DNA from: Paenibacillus sp. 19GGS1-52
Lineage (GTDB): Bacteria > Bacillota > Bacilli > Paenibacillales > Paenibacillaceae
Direction: 5' to 3'
Assembly (NCBI RefSeq): GCF_022369515.1
Contig: NZ_CP059724.1
Span: 3,596,001 to 3,660,000 of the forward strand
DNA: 64,000 bases
Each line of letters begins with the position of its first letter. The stretch's first letter is position 1. Positions 38,824-47,867 of this stretch are shown here, in pieces. The notes under the pieces are model-generated. The model was not told the DNA's origin, made no database searches, and saw only the letters and a program-made list of their open reading frames with translations. Both the position numbers and the translations under genes were made by a program.

Positions 38824-38847
38824 ATGGAACCTCCTTCATTTAGTTAA

Positions 38848-38874
38848 GTCCAGCTGATCTGCTCCACAGCAGCC
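38848..38874 (-). repeat. Recombinase-gene tail, copy A
   Basis: On the minus strand GCTGCTGTGGAGCAGATCAG followed by CTGGAC and TTAACTAA, the end of a tyrosine recombinase gene (..AVE.ISWT). It is followed after 11 nt by GGAGG and the start of the next gene. Copies B, D, E and F are at 39804, 48234, 48886 and 49582. Confidence 0.6.
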
Positions 38875-38879
38875 CCATG

Positions 38880-39033
38880 TTACTCCAGCCCTTTATATAC
38901 GATCATGGATTTGTAGTGATTCTTGGAAGTGGTTGGATTGTGATCGTTCTCTTTGATCGACTCAAACGGTACCCTCAACTCCCTCAAAACTCGGCGTGGT
39001 TCAACTCTGTTGTTCAAAATAAGTCAATAAACC
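38880..39033. other. Spacer between cassettes
   Basis: No gene. 38995-39033 (GGTTCAACTCTGTTGTTCA and on) is repeated at 49497-49532, where it lies next to the truncated copy of the following HEPN gene, so it belongs to that gene's 3' flank. Confidence 0.5.
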
Positions 39034-39038
39034 TTTTG

Positions 39039-39776
39039 TTAAACTGTGAAATTAAATGATGCTAGCTTTTCATCGTGTTTTCCGTCTAATAACGAAGCAT
39101 TCACCAAAAAAAATTTATTCATTAATGTTGCAAATGAATTTAGAAACTCTTTACTGAAACTGGATAGTAGAAAAAAACTATTCTCAAAGTTCAATTGAGA
39201 CACACCATGTGCTTCTCCCATATAGTCAAAATCCAACACTTCGTTAGTTATATCTTTAATTTCAGTTGTTATTCCGCTCATTGGGAGCAATAATTTTACT
39301 CTATCATTATTTTTTGCGAAATTATGGACAATAGAATTCCTCAAAACTGCACAATTTTTCATATGTGTCCATTCAGGGAGCTGATCCGGAAAATAAGTAG
39401 TTGCAACGTTCAAGATATAATTACTAGCTTTCACTATAGTTGAACCAGTATTTTGTTTATTATTAAAAAAAGATTCAACACTCATCGAAATACCTCTCAT
39501 TGTATATAAAGTGTTGCAAATTTTAATAAGAATATGTTCAAAAAAACCATAAAGTGTAACAAATACTGAATTTCTTAATGTTATAGGGAACCAGTACGAT
39601 TCTTTTTCCATACCATAAAAATCATAAGAATCGCCTTCATGGTTCACGGTATAATGTGATTGATTAACCATATCTTTTATTTGTTGTTCATTAATTTCTA
39701 TATAATTAGATGTCTGATTTAGGAAATCCCTTATCTCAAGCTTCAGCTTACAAAATTCACTTATAGTGCTATTCAA
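39039..39776 (-). CDS. HEPN-type protein (putative RNase)
   Basis: 245 residues, starting at TTG 39776 after AAAGGAG. The start overlaps the stop of the upstream recombinase frame (TTGA), so the two are coupled. Largely helical, with RNSIVH at 146-151, the R-N-x3-H motif of HEPN RNases, and an earlier FGFFEHILIKICNTL-like helix (VTLYGFFEHILIKI). HEPN proteins with this motif are common as toxins or effectors in defence. No antitoxin gene is adjacent. A deleted second copy of its start lies at 49500-49555. Confidence 0.7.
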   Translation of the reverse strand: MNSTISEFCKLKLEIRDFLNQTSNYIEINEQQIKDMVNQSHYTVNHEGDSYDFYGMEKESYWFPITLRNSVFVTLYGFFEHILIKICNTLYTMRGISMSVESFFNNKQNTGSTIVKASNYILNVATTYFPDQLPEWTHMKNCAVLRNSIVHNFAKNNDRVKLLLPMSGITTEIKDITNEVLDFDYMGEAHGVSQLNFENSFFLLSSFSKEFLNSFATLMNKFFLVNASLLDGKHDEKLASFNFTV

Positions 39777-40386
39777 ATTGTTTCGCTCCTTTCATCTAAA
39801 CATGTCCAGCTGATCGACTCCAGATTTTCAGCTCCAGGAGTCGTATAAATCATCGTCATTTCGATATTAGGTGTGCCGTCCTCTTTGTAATGCCCTATCA
39901 ACATAGCCACTTTTTGCAGATCGTTACTAGCAGCCAGTAAATCGTGGCCAAAAGTATGACGTAAGCTGCGACAGGTCAGGTGTTGAGTCGTATCCGCTCG
40001 CGATATTTTTCTACTATGTGTTGAATCCCTCGATCGGAACATTTTGACGATCACTTTGAACAAATACATATGGACTGGATGAGTCTCTCTCTACCAGGTA
40101 TCCCTGCAACGCAGCTCGTAGCTCTAATTTAATTAATCTTTGTCGCCTTTATCGCGGATATAGGCAGTCCCTTCCGATCGCTCAATTCCAGATCCGTAAG
40201 CTGCAGATCACAAAGCCCATGTACGCGAAGACCCAATCGAAGAAAAGTTAACATTATGGCATTGTCTCTGGTGCTCTTCTTTTGATGTCGACCCATCTTA
40301 GAGGCTGGTATTAACTCTTGTACAATTATTACAGCGTAGCTGTGCCTATACTCCTCTCTATTACCAGCGGACCAACGGATCTGCAA
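39773..40386 (-). pseudogene. Tyrosine recombinase, degraded copy 1
   Basis: The upper frame (about 40386-40129) has RDNAIMLTFLRLGLRVHGLC followed by DLQLTDLELSDRKG, with the first catalytic Arg in LRV. After a shift the lower frame has LTCRSLRHTFGHDLLAASND, VAMLIGHYKEDG and IEMTMIYTTPGA, that is HxLRH-like, the second His and the Tyr nucleophile. It ends ...ESISWT and runs into the HEPN start. The middle and N-terminus are missing. XerC-like in motif order. Confidence 0.8.
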
Positions 40387-40407
40387 TTCATGTAGCTGTT
40401 GGTAATT

Positions 40408-41136
40408 TTATTGTGATTGAATTGGGTGTTCATCTGGACGCTTTGAATTCGAAGACGGCAAGGCCAGCAGTTGAATAATGCGGTCTTTTCTTTTTTTTCG
40501 GAGAAGGAACCAGTCTGCATAAATCCGAAAAATTGAAGTCAAAATGATAAAGGGAAGAGTTAGCGTCTGCACCAGAATTTGAAGGAGCTGCTTCAGTTCA
40601 TCATTGGTCATTTTTGAATACTCTACAATAACATTCTGGAAATAAGTATAGTTTTTATTCATGAGATAATAGATGGCCATTACTCCAAGGGCTGATGCGA
40701 AAAACGTTCTTACAATATCCAGTGATATTTTAATATTTTCTAAAAAAATATCTGATCTTTTTGTTTTACGTGCTTGCAGGATAAACATGAGCACATAAAC
40801 GCTAGTAATAGCGAAGAACGGTAGAATCATATTCAAACGTCCAGTGACTACACCAGATACAAGGACACAAAATATTGTGAATAAAAGGGGCAGTATTAAG
40901 TATGTAATTATGGCCATCATCAATATGTTTGCGCTTAGATACAACTTGTAATTTACGTATGTAGCAATAGCCATTATACTAACCCACAATACGAGTCCCT
41001 GGCTAATACTTGAATTCCCCCTTATTATATCAGCTATGATAAATACGCTAATTGCCACAGCGTATATATACATTTTTAAATGTTTGCTTTTTAATACAGT
41101 ATTTTGAATTTGTTTCATAATGGATCTTATATTCAA
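40408..41136 (-). CDS. Multi-pass membrane protein of unknown function
   Basis: 242 residues from TTG 41136 (MNIRSIMKQIQN), 5 nt after GGAGGAG; the longer open frame to 41430 belongs to another, broken gene. It has about six hydrophobic helices (MYIYAVAISVFIIADII, GLVLWVSIMAIATYVNY, ILMMAIITYLILPLLFTIF, MILPFFAITSVYVLMFIL, FFASALGVMAIYYL, LPFIILTSIFRIYADW) and a basic C-terminal tail. No enzyme motif. It lies between two degraded recombinase genes, as do the other cassette genes. Possibly a membrane effector; that is speculation. Confidence 0.65.
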   Translation of the reverse strand: MNIRSIMKQIQNTVLKSKHLKMYIYAVAISVFIIADIIRGNSSISQGLVLWVSIMAIATYVNYKLYLSANILMMAIITYLILPLLFTIFCVLVSGVVTGRLNMILPFFAITSVYVLMFILQARKTKRSDIFLENIKISLDIVRTFFASALGVMAIYYLMNKNYTYFQNVIVEYSKMTNDELKQLLQILVQTLTLPFIILTSIFRIYADWFLLRKKRKDRIIQLLALPSSNSKRPDEHPIQSQ

Positions 41137-41164
41137 AAAAACTCCTCCTTTATATGATAATTTA

Positions 41165-41430
41165 AAACCCAATATCAGATCGAACCTTCTGCTTCCACAT
41201 CCACAATAAACGTAGTTTCCCTCCTGCCGGGAAGTCTTCTCAACCCGCATCGGCACTGGCGGTGGTAAGAACCTCATTCCCTCGATCCAGTTTTGAAAAT
41301 CATATAATCCGTGCTCACCTAGAAGAGCTATATCTTCGTACTGTGAGATCCATCCCTTGAGGTAAATCCAATTACGAGGTATATTCTGGATAAGAAGGGA
41401 AGTGAAAACGCTATGGGACAAACAATACAC
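41165..41430 (-). pseudogene. Degraded paralog of the 48293-48859 cassette gene
   Basis: The frame reads NWIEGMRFLPPPVPMRVEKT and then, one base shifted, ETTFIVDVEAEGSI and a stop. This parallels NWVMGRFPVSAIMRVEPVPG and REETIFVLKIEEESI, the end of the intact 188-residue protein at 48.3 kb. Only the 3' third remains. It shows that the same cassette gene occurs twice in the region. Confidence 0.55.
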
Positions 41431-41865
41431 ACCGCAAAAAACATAGCAGGTCGTAATCTAAAAAACGCACTTACTCGCTTGTTAGCAGACCGCGAGTATC
41501 TTACAGCTAAATATTTTTTAGTCTTAATCAATGATTATAAAAACTGCTGTGCGTATTGTAATACCCCGCAGGAAAAATTGACCAAAGAACATGTGGTAAG
41601 TAATTCAAATGGTGGTACGATGGAATTTAAAAATATATTACCTGTTTGTACACATTGTAATGATGAGAAAATAGATAAAAATTGGTATGATTTTGCAGTT
41701 AAAAAACGAAGTATGTTTATTGATAAAATCCAGAATCAAATTGCTGGTTATTTGCCACTTCAACCAATAAATGATTACCAAAATCATCCTGATATAGCCA
41801 TACAAGAAGTGTACAAAAAGTACTTAGAAAAGTTAAAAACAATCGATGAAAAATTTTCCTTGTAG
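41413..41865 (+). CDS. HNH endonuclease, 150 residues
   Basis: ATG at 41413 after AAGGGAAGTG. The HNH motif is complete: CCAYCNTPQEKLTKEHVVSN, SNGGTMEFKNILPVCTHCN, DEK, with two CxxC knuckles and the E-H pair. The rest is short and helical. It is one of few plus-strand genes, with its own terminator downstream, between degraded cassettes. It could be a small homing-type or defence nuclease; no partner is visible. Confidence 0.8.
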   Translation: MGQTIHTAKNIAGRNLKNALTRLLADREYLTAKYFLVLINDYKNCCAYCNTPQEKLTKEHVVSNSNGGTMEFKNILPVCTHCNDEKIDKNWYDFAVKKRSMFIDKIQNQIAGYLPLQPINDYQNHPDIAIQEVYKKYLEKLKTIDEKFSL

Positions 41866-41875
41866 TTTTTAAGAT

Positions 41876-41909
41876 AAAGTTACTCACTTATGAGTAGCTT
41901 TATTTTTTG
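41876..41909 (+). terminator. Rho-independent terminator of the HNH gene
   Basis: Stem AAAGTTACTC (41876-41885) with GAGTAGCTTT (41892-41901, one mismatch), then ATTTTTTG, 11 bp after the stop codon. Confidence 0.8.
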
Positions 41910-41916
41910 TATTATT

Positions 41917-42045
41917 CACTTCATGTTCGAAGCAAACGGACATCTAAGTGCTTCGCAAGCATGATCACATTCTTTGCAACAGGCAAACTTACCATCAACA
42001 ACAGATCTGAAAATATCTAACGTGCTTCCGTTACTATTCGCACAT
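41917..42045 (-). pseudogene. Cysteine-rich small protein remnant
   Basis: The minus strand reads CANSNGSTLDIFRSVVDGKF followed by ACCKECDHACEALRCPFASN and a stop. Five Cys and one His within 15 residues suggest a zinc ribbon. No start codon is visible and the frame is short. Confidence 0.4.
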
Positions 42046-42145
42046 CATTTAATCTATTTTTATCCTGATTAAGGACTGATATCGGCCACACATTCCTCCT
42101 TCATCTCCTTCACAATATGCGTCTACTATACTAATTCTCTCGATC

Positions 42146-43035
42146 TTATTCTAATCCTAATGTTAATAGCTGGTCTACTCCAGGAGTCGTATAAATCATG
42201 GTCATTTCAATATTAGGTGAACCGTCCTCTTTAAAGTGGCCCATAAACGTGGCCACCCGATCTATTGGCACCGGCGGGTTTGCTGTAAGAAGGTCGTGTC
42301 CAAAGGCATGTCGTAGACTGTGGCAGTTCAGATGCACGATTCGTGTCCGCTTACGGTATTTTTCAATAATGTGCTGAATGCCGCGCTCGGAACATTTTGC
42401 TGATCGTTTTGAAACGAATAGATAAGGACTAGGGGAATCCCTTTACTCCAGGTAACCCTGCAGGTCAGTGCGTAGCTCGGCGTTAACTGGCAGATCCCGA
42501 TACTTGTCACCTTTCCCACGTACATACACAGATCCCTTTCTAGCGCTCAACGTAAAATCTGTGAGTTCTAAATCACAAAGCTCATGCACCCGAAGTTCTA
42601 AACGAAGAAAGGTGAGCACAATTGCATTCTCCCTCTTACTTTCCTGGAACCGGACTTCCCGAAGCAAGGTGTTTTGTTCGTTTCGAGAGAGCCATTTCAG
42701 AACACGACGAGCTCTCGGGGGCTTCTTGATTGGCCTAACAGGATTATCAGGTATGTATCCCTTCTCAGCGAAAAATCTAAAAATTGCATTGAGGTGAATA
42801 AACATTAACTGATTAGTTGCAGGCGATGCAGGCTTACCACCCCTTCACCGGCAATCATTAGATGCCGCTTAAAATCGGCAATATCTTTTTGTGTAGCATA
42901 AGTAGCATCATCTAGATTATCCGAGAAGTGAACTGCAGCCAAGCACCAAACCTCATCCAACTCCCCTTATAGCTACTTACCGTTTTTTTGGAGACGCCTC
43001 GGTTCTCTAGCTGTCGTAAAAATTCTTCAAAGATG
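42146..43035 (-). pseudogene. Tyrosine recombinase, degraded copy 2 (near full length)
   Basis: Pieces in several frames, in order: N-terminal SAM-like LFEEFLRQLENRGVSKKTVS SYK (about 43030-42960), MFIHLNAIFRFFAEKGYIPD, NPVRPIKKPPRARRVLKWLS, LRLELRVHELCDLELTDF (first Arg), VRGKGDKYRDLPVNAELR, HSLRHAFGHDLL (HxxR), VATFMGHFKEDGSPN and IEMTMIYTTPGVD (Tyr). At least three frameshifts. XerC/D-type phage integrase-like family. Ends differently from copies 1 and 3. Confidence 0.8.
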
Positions 43036-43490
43036 GTTTACTCCTTTTGGCCGAATTAGATAACACGACGAAACAAAAAGAGGCATTTCCCCTTCTGACT
43101 TGGACTTAACCCTCCCAACAAAAATAATTTAGATCCTACAGCAACTATTAGTCATGATGGAACGATGGTTAACTCAAGAAGGTGCAGTCCCTGCTTATGC
43201 AGCAGTTCTCCTCTTGTTAACCCCCACGGCTTATGGTACTCGGTATTCAAATTTTTTTAGATTTTTGGAGTGAACTTTGAACTTTTCGCTTTATTTAGGT
43301 AACAGGAAAACAGGGGGCCTGTTGGGTCAAACATTATAGCAATGAATTTAAGGCATAACTTGGCGAAGAGCTGCTTATAAGGAAGGACACAATATGATTT
43401 GAATTTTTAATTACTTCTTGTCGCTGTTAAGAAGTTCATGAAAATTTTCACAAAAGAATATTGTAAATAAATCAAATAGGGGGAATTCAA
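43036..43490. other. Intergenic, possible short remnant
   Basis: On the plus strand, from about 43152, MMERWLTQEGAVPAYAAVLL then LTPTAYGTRYS and a stop looks protein-like, but it has no ribosome site and no match I know. Otherwise nothing. Confidence 0.3.
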
Positions 43491-43914
43491 ATGCAACAAC
43501 AAATGATGGAAATGGTAAACCAGGTAATCGATTGGGGGCAGCAAATCCCGTGGTCAAAGATTTATCAGGGAACGAAAGATGTTTTGGAAATTAGCAGTAA
43601 TATTCTACCGTTTATTACTATTGCAAAAAGGAAGAACGATAATGATGACCAGCAGCATCCGCAGCTGTCCCGAAGAAAGAATTGCCCCAAACCACAGTCA
43701 AGAAGACGTCGTTTGAAACCAAAAACGAAGTATCGTAAACGCAGCCGTCAATCCCATAAATAAAGAGCTAAACCAGTTGCATAGAATTGGGCATCTCTCC
43801 TATAAAGAGAGGTGCTCATATGCACAAGTGCGAGGAGTTGCAGCGACTGTGCTGCCCATACCTCTCCTTCCGCTCGGTTTTGTCCCAGGGTACGAAAGAG
43901 ATACGGTAATATGA
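43491..43914 (+). pseudogene. Unknown protein gene with frameshifts, about 140 residues if joined
   Basis: ATG 43491 behind AGGGGG gives MQQQMMEMVNQVIDWGQQIP and SNILPFITIAKRKND. The annotated-looking frame then becomes an unnatural Arg/Lys-rich tail. In a second frame AAVPKKELPQTTVKKTSFET continues sensibly, and in a third SIVNAAVNPINKELNQLHRI, ..VRGVAATVLPIPLLPLGF and a stop at 43914. Two small shifts would explain this. The 90-residue frame may still be translated. Function unknown. Confidence 0.45.
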
Positions 43915-44051
43915 TGTGACATATCAGTTGGATTTTGGTTCCAAACGATCAATTACATTGTCTACATTAAAATGAAGCTAACAATCTGGCAGATTCTTAT
44001 TTATCGTATGATCAGGGATTAGGAATGTAATATTCAGTTGGCGGGGTTTGC

Positions 44052-44525
44052 TTATTTAAGGTGATCTTCTAATAGGATGCCAATCTCTGTCGTGTACCTG
44101 GTCAACCGAAGACTGATCTCGGTACGCATTACATCACGTGTTAGTCCAAAACGTTCCTGATAGCCGCGGCAAAAGATTTTGTAATATACCAAAAATTCCT
44201 CCTGTTCATCCGCCAGCACCCTTATATTTCGCTGCTTCAGCTCTTTTTGCAACTGATAGGTATCTTGCATGATCCTGCGCTGAATCGTTTGACCAGCCAT
44301 CATATAGGCGCGTTTAAGGATGTTACTGGAGTGCTCGATCTCCTTCAGACTCTTGCTAACCATGGTATCTATGTAAGGCAGCAAAATAATATCCCGAATC
44401 ATTGTGCGCTCGTCAATAGTCATCAATTTTCTTACCTCATCAGCTTGCTTCTGCTCATATTGCTCAACGTGCTCTGTCATGATCATTTTTGTTTTCCATC
44501 TTTCGTTTCCATCTAATTTACTCAT
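44052..44525 (-). CDS. Third gene of SOS polymerase operon, unknown helical protein
   Basis: 157 residues, mostly helical and charged (EQYEQKQADEVRKLMTIDER, NIRVLADEQEEFLVYYKIFC, EISLRLTRYTTEIGILLEDH). Its ATG overlaps the polymerase stop (ATGA at 44522-44525), so it is translationally coupled. In Bacilli a small protein gene often follows uvrX-type polymerases; this one is not the YolD type I would expect. Presumably induced with the operon by DNA damage. Confidence 0.75.
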   Translation of the reverse strand: MSKLDGNERWKTKMIMTEHVEQYEQKQADEVRKLMTIDERTMIRDIILLPYIDTMVSKSLKEIEHSSNILKRAYMMAGQTIQRRIMQDTYQLQKELKQRNIRVLADEQEEFLVYYKIFCRGYQERFGLTRDVMRTEISLRLTRYTTEIGILLEDHLK

Positions 44526-45784
44526 TTATAGTGTCCTCCGATCTGTTCGGCCCGTTCCAGGGCAACTCCAGATTCGAGCAACGAGGATGCACGAATGAGC
44601 GCTCGGCTGCCGTACCGGATTTTGATCTGATCAATGGCCTGCTCTCGGTTGTAAGTTCGGATACGGTCATCGAATAAGGTGAGTTGCATGACATTGTCAT
44701 CGATCAACTGTGATATAGATATAGCTAAACGACTTAAAGGCATACCGGTCCAATGATCCACAAATAAGCGATATGCCGCTGCTGCCACCTCATGAGTTAA
44801 AGACGAAGGCTCTGGCATTGTCATTTGTCTACTATATGAGTTTGATTTGTTGCCGTCCGTCTCTGACACCGCGATAGACACCACCGCTCCCATATACCGG
44901 TATTTCCGTGCCCGCTGGCAAACCTCGATCACCAGTTCAAGCAAGACGACCTCAATTTCAGGTAGTCGGGTATACAAATTCCAGCGCAAAGCCTTGCCGT
45001 GCCCGACTGATTTGATCTGATGACGTATTCCGGTTACTACAGGACTTGGATCAATACCACGGGCAGTCTGCCAATAATATTCCGCTTGGATATCGCTCTG
45101 CTTGCCCATGGTTGTGCGCATTCTCCGCTTAAACTCGCCCAGCTCCATGCGGGCAATATCACCAACTGTAGTAATACCCATGCGCCAAAAATTCTTGGTC
45201 ATTCTGCCTGCAACCATAAACATATCCTGTACCGGCAACGTCCAAAGCGTCGACTCCAGCCGGTCATAAGTAAGTTCATAAATACCGTCCGTTGCTTTTT
45301 TAGCGTAATTATCAGTTGCTGTCTTAGCGAGTGTCTTTGTTGGTCCTATGCCTACCCGAGTCCAGACGCCTGTTGAAAGCAAAACATGATGTTGAATTTT
45401 TTTTATCATATCTTGTAGCGATCCTCCAAAATAAGCAAGAGAGCCTGTAACATCCAGAAACTGCTCATCGATGCTGTAGGGCTCTACCAAGTCGGTATAG
45501 GTCCGATATATCTCCGATATCAAGAGCGATACTTTAATGTAAGTCCCCATTCGGGCCCGGATAACGATCAACCCCGGGCATTTTGTCATGGCTTCCCCTA
45601 CTCTTGATGCCGTTGTTACTCCCTGTGCTTTGGCGATGGGGCAGGCAGCCAACACAATGCCATTCATGCGGGTTGGGTCTCCTACAGCAACAGGCTGATC
45701 TAGGTACTCCGGATGGGCGGCTTTTTCGACGCTCGCATAAAATGATTGGCAATCAGACAGCAGGATGACACGATCTCTAAGCAT
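44522..45784 (-). CDS. uvrX: Y-family translesion DNA polymerase (UvrX/UmuC-like)
   Basis: 420 residues from ATG 45784, which overlaps the stop of the upstream small gene (ATGCTTAG). Motifs: VILLSDCQSFYASVEKA (metal-binding D and steric-gate region), VEPYSIDEQFLDVTG (SIDE, catalytic acids), IGIGPTKTLAKTATD-like WTRVGIGPTKTLAKTATDN, MGITTVGDIARM (helix-hairpin-helix) and the little finger ending TLFDDR...IKIRYGS. It copies damaged DNA after SOS induction. A LexA box lies upstream of the operon at 45996. Symbol by family resemblance to B. subtilis YqjW/UvrX. Confidence 0.88.
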   Translation of the reverse strand: MLRDRVILLSDCQSFYASVEKAAHPEYLDQPVAVGDPTRMNGIVLAACPIAKAQGVTTASRVGEAMTKCPGLIVIRARMGTYIKVSLLISEIYRTYTDLVEPYSIDEQFLDVTGSLAYFGGSLQDMIKKIQHHVLLSTGVWTRVGIGPTKTLAKTATDNYAKKATDGIYELTYDRLESTLWTLPVQDMFMVAGRMTKNFWRMGITTVGDIARMELGEFKRRMRTTMGKQSDIQAEYYWQTARGIDPSPVVTGIRHQIKSVGHGKALRWNLYTRLPEIEVVLLELVIEVCQRARKYRYMGAVVSIAVSETDGNKSNSYSRQMTMPEPSSLTHEVAAAAYRLFVDHWTGMPLSRLAISISQLIDDNVMQLTLFDDRIRTYNREQAIDQIKIRYGSRALIRASSLLESGVALERAEQIGGHYK

Positions 45785-45974
45785 GCCGTTTCTGTGGCTC
45801 CTGTTGCCAAGCAAGGATGTTCGTGACCAAAAATACTCGGGGCGCTCCAGTGGTCAAACAGGTAGCCCGTATACGGCCGTCACGGATGCCCACGACCTCA
45901 ATCTTACGCTGCGTGATCTTTCCAGTTTTGTCTTGGTATATAATTTCAATGGTTTGACCGACATTCATTTTCAT
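45777..45974 (-). CDS. First small gene of SOS polymerase operon
   Basis: 65 residues: MKMNVGQTIEIIYQDKTGKI, TQRKIEVVGIRDGRIRATCL, then a short basic tail. It looks like a small beta-barrel (WYL C-terminal or SH3-like), as often found just upstream of uvrX-type genes in Paenibacillaceae. ATG after GGAGGCG. Its stop overlaps the polymerase start by 8 nt, and the LexA box lies 22 bp upstream. Function unknown. Confidence 0.75.
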   Translation of the reverse strand: MKMNVGQTIEIIYQDKTGKITQRKIEVVGIRDGRIRATCLTTGAPRVFLVTNILAWQQEPQKRHA

Positions 45975-45995
45975 AATGAGTCGCCTCCGAATATA

Positions 45996-46009
45996 GGAAC
46001 GTTTGTTTG
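45996..46009 (-). promoter_or_regulatory. LexA (SOS) box of the polymerase operon
   Basis: GGAACGTTTGTTTG fits the Gram-positive SOS box CGAAC-N4-GTTYG, 22 bp before the first gene of the minus-strand operon. Confidence 0.75.
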
Positions 46010-46049
46010 TATTATAACCGTACTAGAGATTTTTTAGCAATGGTAAAAT

Positions 46050-46063
46050 AGAACAAACGTTCC
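46050..46063 (+). promoter_or_regulatory. LexA (SOS) box of the ligase/yedK side
   Basis: AGAACAAACGTTCC contains the symmetric GAAC-N4-GTTC and lies 67 bp before the ligase start, next to TGGTAAAAT, which could be the -10. Two boxes 40 bp apart give a divergent SOS promoter pair. Confidence 0.78.
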
Positions 46064-46129
46064 TTGTTCCCATTACTTACCTGACCAAATTACCCATCCT
46101 GAACCTTATAATTGGCTAGAGGTGAAATT

Positions 46130-46989
46130 ATGTTTATATCCCCGATGCTGCTGCAGACGGCCCCTGGACCGTTTAGCCACAGCGATTATATATTTGAACC
46201 AAAGATAGACGGCCATCGGCTGATCTACTCCCAACAAGTCGGCAAAGTCCGACTTTACACCCGCCATGATAACGACTGCACCCAGCAGTACCCAGAACTA
46301 CATCTGCCATTTGAAAATGATGTGATCCTAGACGGCGAAGTCGCCTGCGTAGATCCGGCAACCGGAGTATCTGATTTCGAGTCCGTAATGAGCCGCTTCC
46401 AATCTCGACGGGCGGACAAGATCCTCAAACTCACTGCCACTCTGCCAGCCTATTACGCTATCTTTGATGTCTTGCATTATAAGGGCCAGGACCTTCGTGC
46501 TCTGCCCCTCTTGCGCCGCAAAGAGATATTGGCAGGATTATCTCTTCCCTCCAGCAGTTACGGCGTAGTACCGCATATAGACGGCACAGGCGAGGCGCTG
46601 TTTGAACAGATTAAGTTGCGTGGTATGGAGGGTGTTGTCGCTAAACGCAAGAACAGCATTTATGAGACCGGCCGCAGATCCCATGCTTGGCAAAAGGTGA
46701 TTAACTGGACCTACGCCGAAGTATATATCACCGGTTACCGTAAACAAGGATTTGGCTTGCTGCGGTACCGTCCGGCACGTCCGGTAAACTGCGCCCGGCG
46801 GGGATTATTGAGTTCGGAGCATCCCCGCTCCACAAGCAAGCATTTCGTGGCGTATCTGGCCAGCTCGTTACTGGGGAAGATAAGGAATTTGTACTTCTGG
46901 AGCCGAGGCTGCGGGCGAAGGTGAGAATAAGAAACTGGACAAAATCAGGCATGCTACGTACGCCGGTGTTTGAACAGTTCATAATTTGA
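46130..46989 (+). pseudogene. ATP-dependent DNA ligase (LigD-ligase-like), one frameshift
   Basis: Start ATG 46130 (MFISPMLLQTA) after AGAGGTGA. Ligase motif I YIFEPKIDGHRLI (Lys nucleophile), III-like VILDGEVACVD, AYYAIFDVLHYKG (IIIa), RGMEGVVAKRKNS (IV) and WQKV (V) are all present. At about 46755 the frame is lost. Shifting by one restores AAVPSGTSGKLRPAGIIEFG ... GEDKEFVLLEPRLRAKVRIR to a stop at 46989, the normal OB-fold end. The nucleotidyltransferase domain is still encoded, with a scrambled tail. It is in the SOS locus, so a repair role is likely. Confidence 0.8.
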
Positions 46990-47025
46990 TTATTATAGTG
47001 ACATCCTTATATGGAGGTTGATTAT

Positions 47026-47697
47026 ATGTGTGGACGCTTTACCATTACTGTCACCCTGGAAGAATTGATTACGCATTATTTAATTGATGACAGCAAAATT
47101 GCTCAGTTGAAGCCAAATTATAATGTAGCACCTATGCATAATATCCCAGCAGTAATTTCCAGTGACAAGGGAAAACGGTTGGGTGAACTGCGTTGGGGGC
47201 TGGTGCCTGTATGGGCCAAAGAAGACAAGATCGGCAGTAAGATGATAAATGCACGCGCGGAGACGGTGGCTGAGAAACCGGCCTTTAAACGCCTGCTAAA
47301 ATCCAAGCGCTGTATCATTCCGGCTGATGGTTTCTATGAGTGGAAAAAAGACGGCGCCAGCAAACAACCGTATCGGATCCTCATGAGGGATGGCGGCATT
47401 TTCTCCTTTGCTGGGCTCTATGACACCTGGGAAGATCCTGAAGGTAAGAAACTCAGTACCTGCACCATTATCACCACTACCCCCAATAGTTTAATGGCGG
47501 ACATACATGACCGCATGCCTGTGATCCTACGACCTGAAGATGAAGCTGATTGGCTGGGAAGAAACAATGAAGATGTACAGTCCTTGCTGGAGTTGTTGAA
47601 GCCTTACGATGCATCAAAAATGAGAGCTTATAAAGTCCCTTCTGCAGTAGGCAATGTACGGAATAATTCTAAGGAATTACTTGAAGATATCGGATAA
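47026..47697 (+). CDS. yedK: SOS response-associated peptidase (HMCES/YedK family)
   Basis: 223 residues from MCGRF (ATG 47026, after GGAGG); the catalytic Cys2 must follow Met1, which decides the start. Motifs: MCGRFT, YNVAP, LRWGLVPVWAKE, MINARAETVAEKPAFK, RCIIPADGFYEWKK and HDRMPVIL (catalytic His). The family forms a covalent crosslink with abasic sites in single-stranded DNA to protect them. It lies behind the LexA box with the ligase gene and ends at a strong terminator. Intact. Confidence 0.92.
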   Translation: MCGRFTITVTLEELITHYLIDDSKIAQLKPNYNVAPMHNIPAVISSDKGKRLGELRWGLVPVWAKEDKIGSKMINARAETVAEKPAFKRLLKSKRCIIPADGFYEWKKDGASKQPYRILMRDGGIFSFAGLYDTWEDPEGKKLSTCTIITTTPNSLMADIHDRMPVILRPEDEADWLGRNNEDVQSLLELLKPYDASKMRAYKVPSAVGNVRNNSKELLEDIG

Positions 47698-47701
47698 AAA
47701 C

Positions 47702-47735
47702 AAACCCGCCAGGCGAGTACCTGACGGGTTTATTT
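47702..47735 (+). terminator. Rho-independent terminator after yedK
   Basis: AAACCCGCCAGG (47702-47713) pairs with CCTGACGGGTTT (47720-47731) with one mismatch, followed by ATTT, 5 bp past the stop. Confidence 0.85.
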
Positions 47736-47867
47736 GCCATGAAACATATATTATGGCGCTCACTACTTACTGCTGATTGAAAACATTAGGGAAGCAAAAG
47801 CAAAGGCAGCAAACAACGATTTTAGTAACCCTGCATACTTTCGTCGTTGGGTCCTATAAATATTACC

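Noticed and set aside
41137..41430. N-terminal extension of the membrane protein
   Set aside because: The strong GGAGGAG-TTG start at 41136 and the match of the upstream part to another cassette gene show that it is a different, broken gene.
43791..43815. Hairpin GCATCTCTC/GAGAGGTGC as a terminator
   Set aside because: It lies inside the restored third-frame coding sequence (RIGHLSYKERC) and has no T run.
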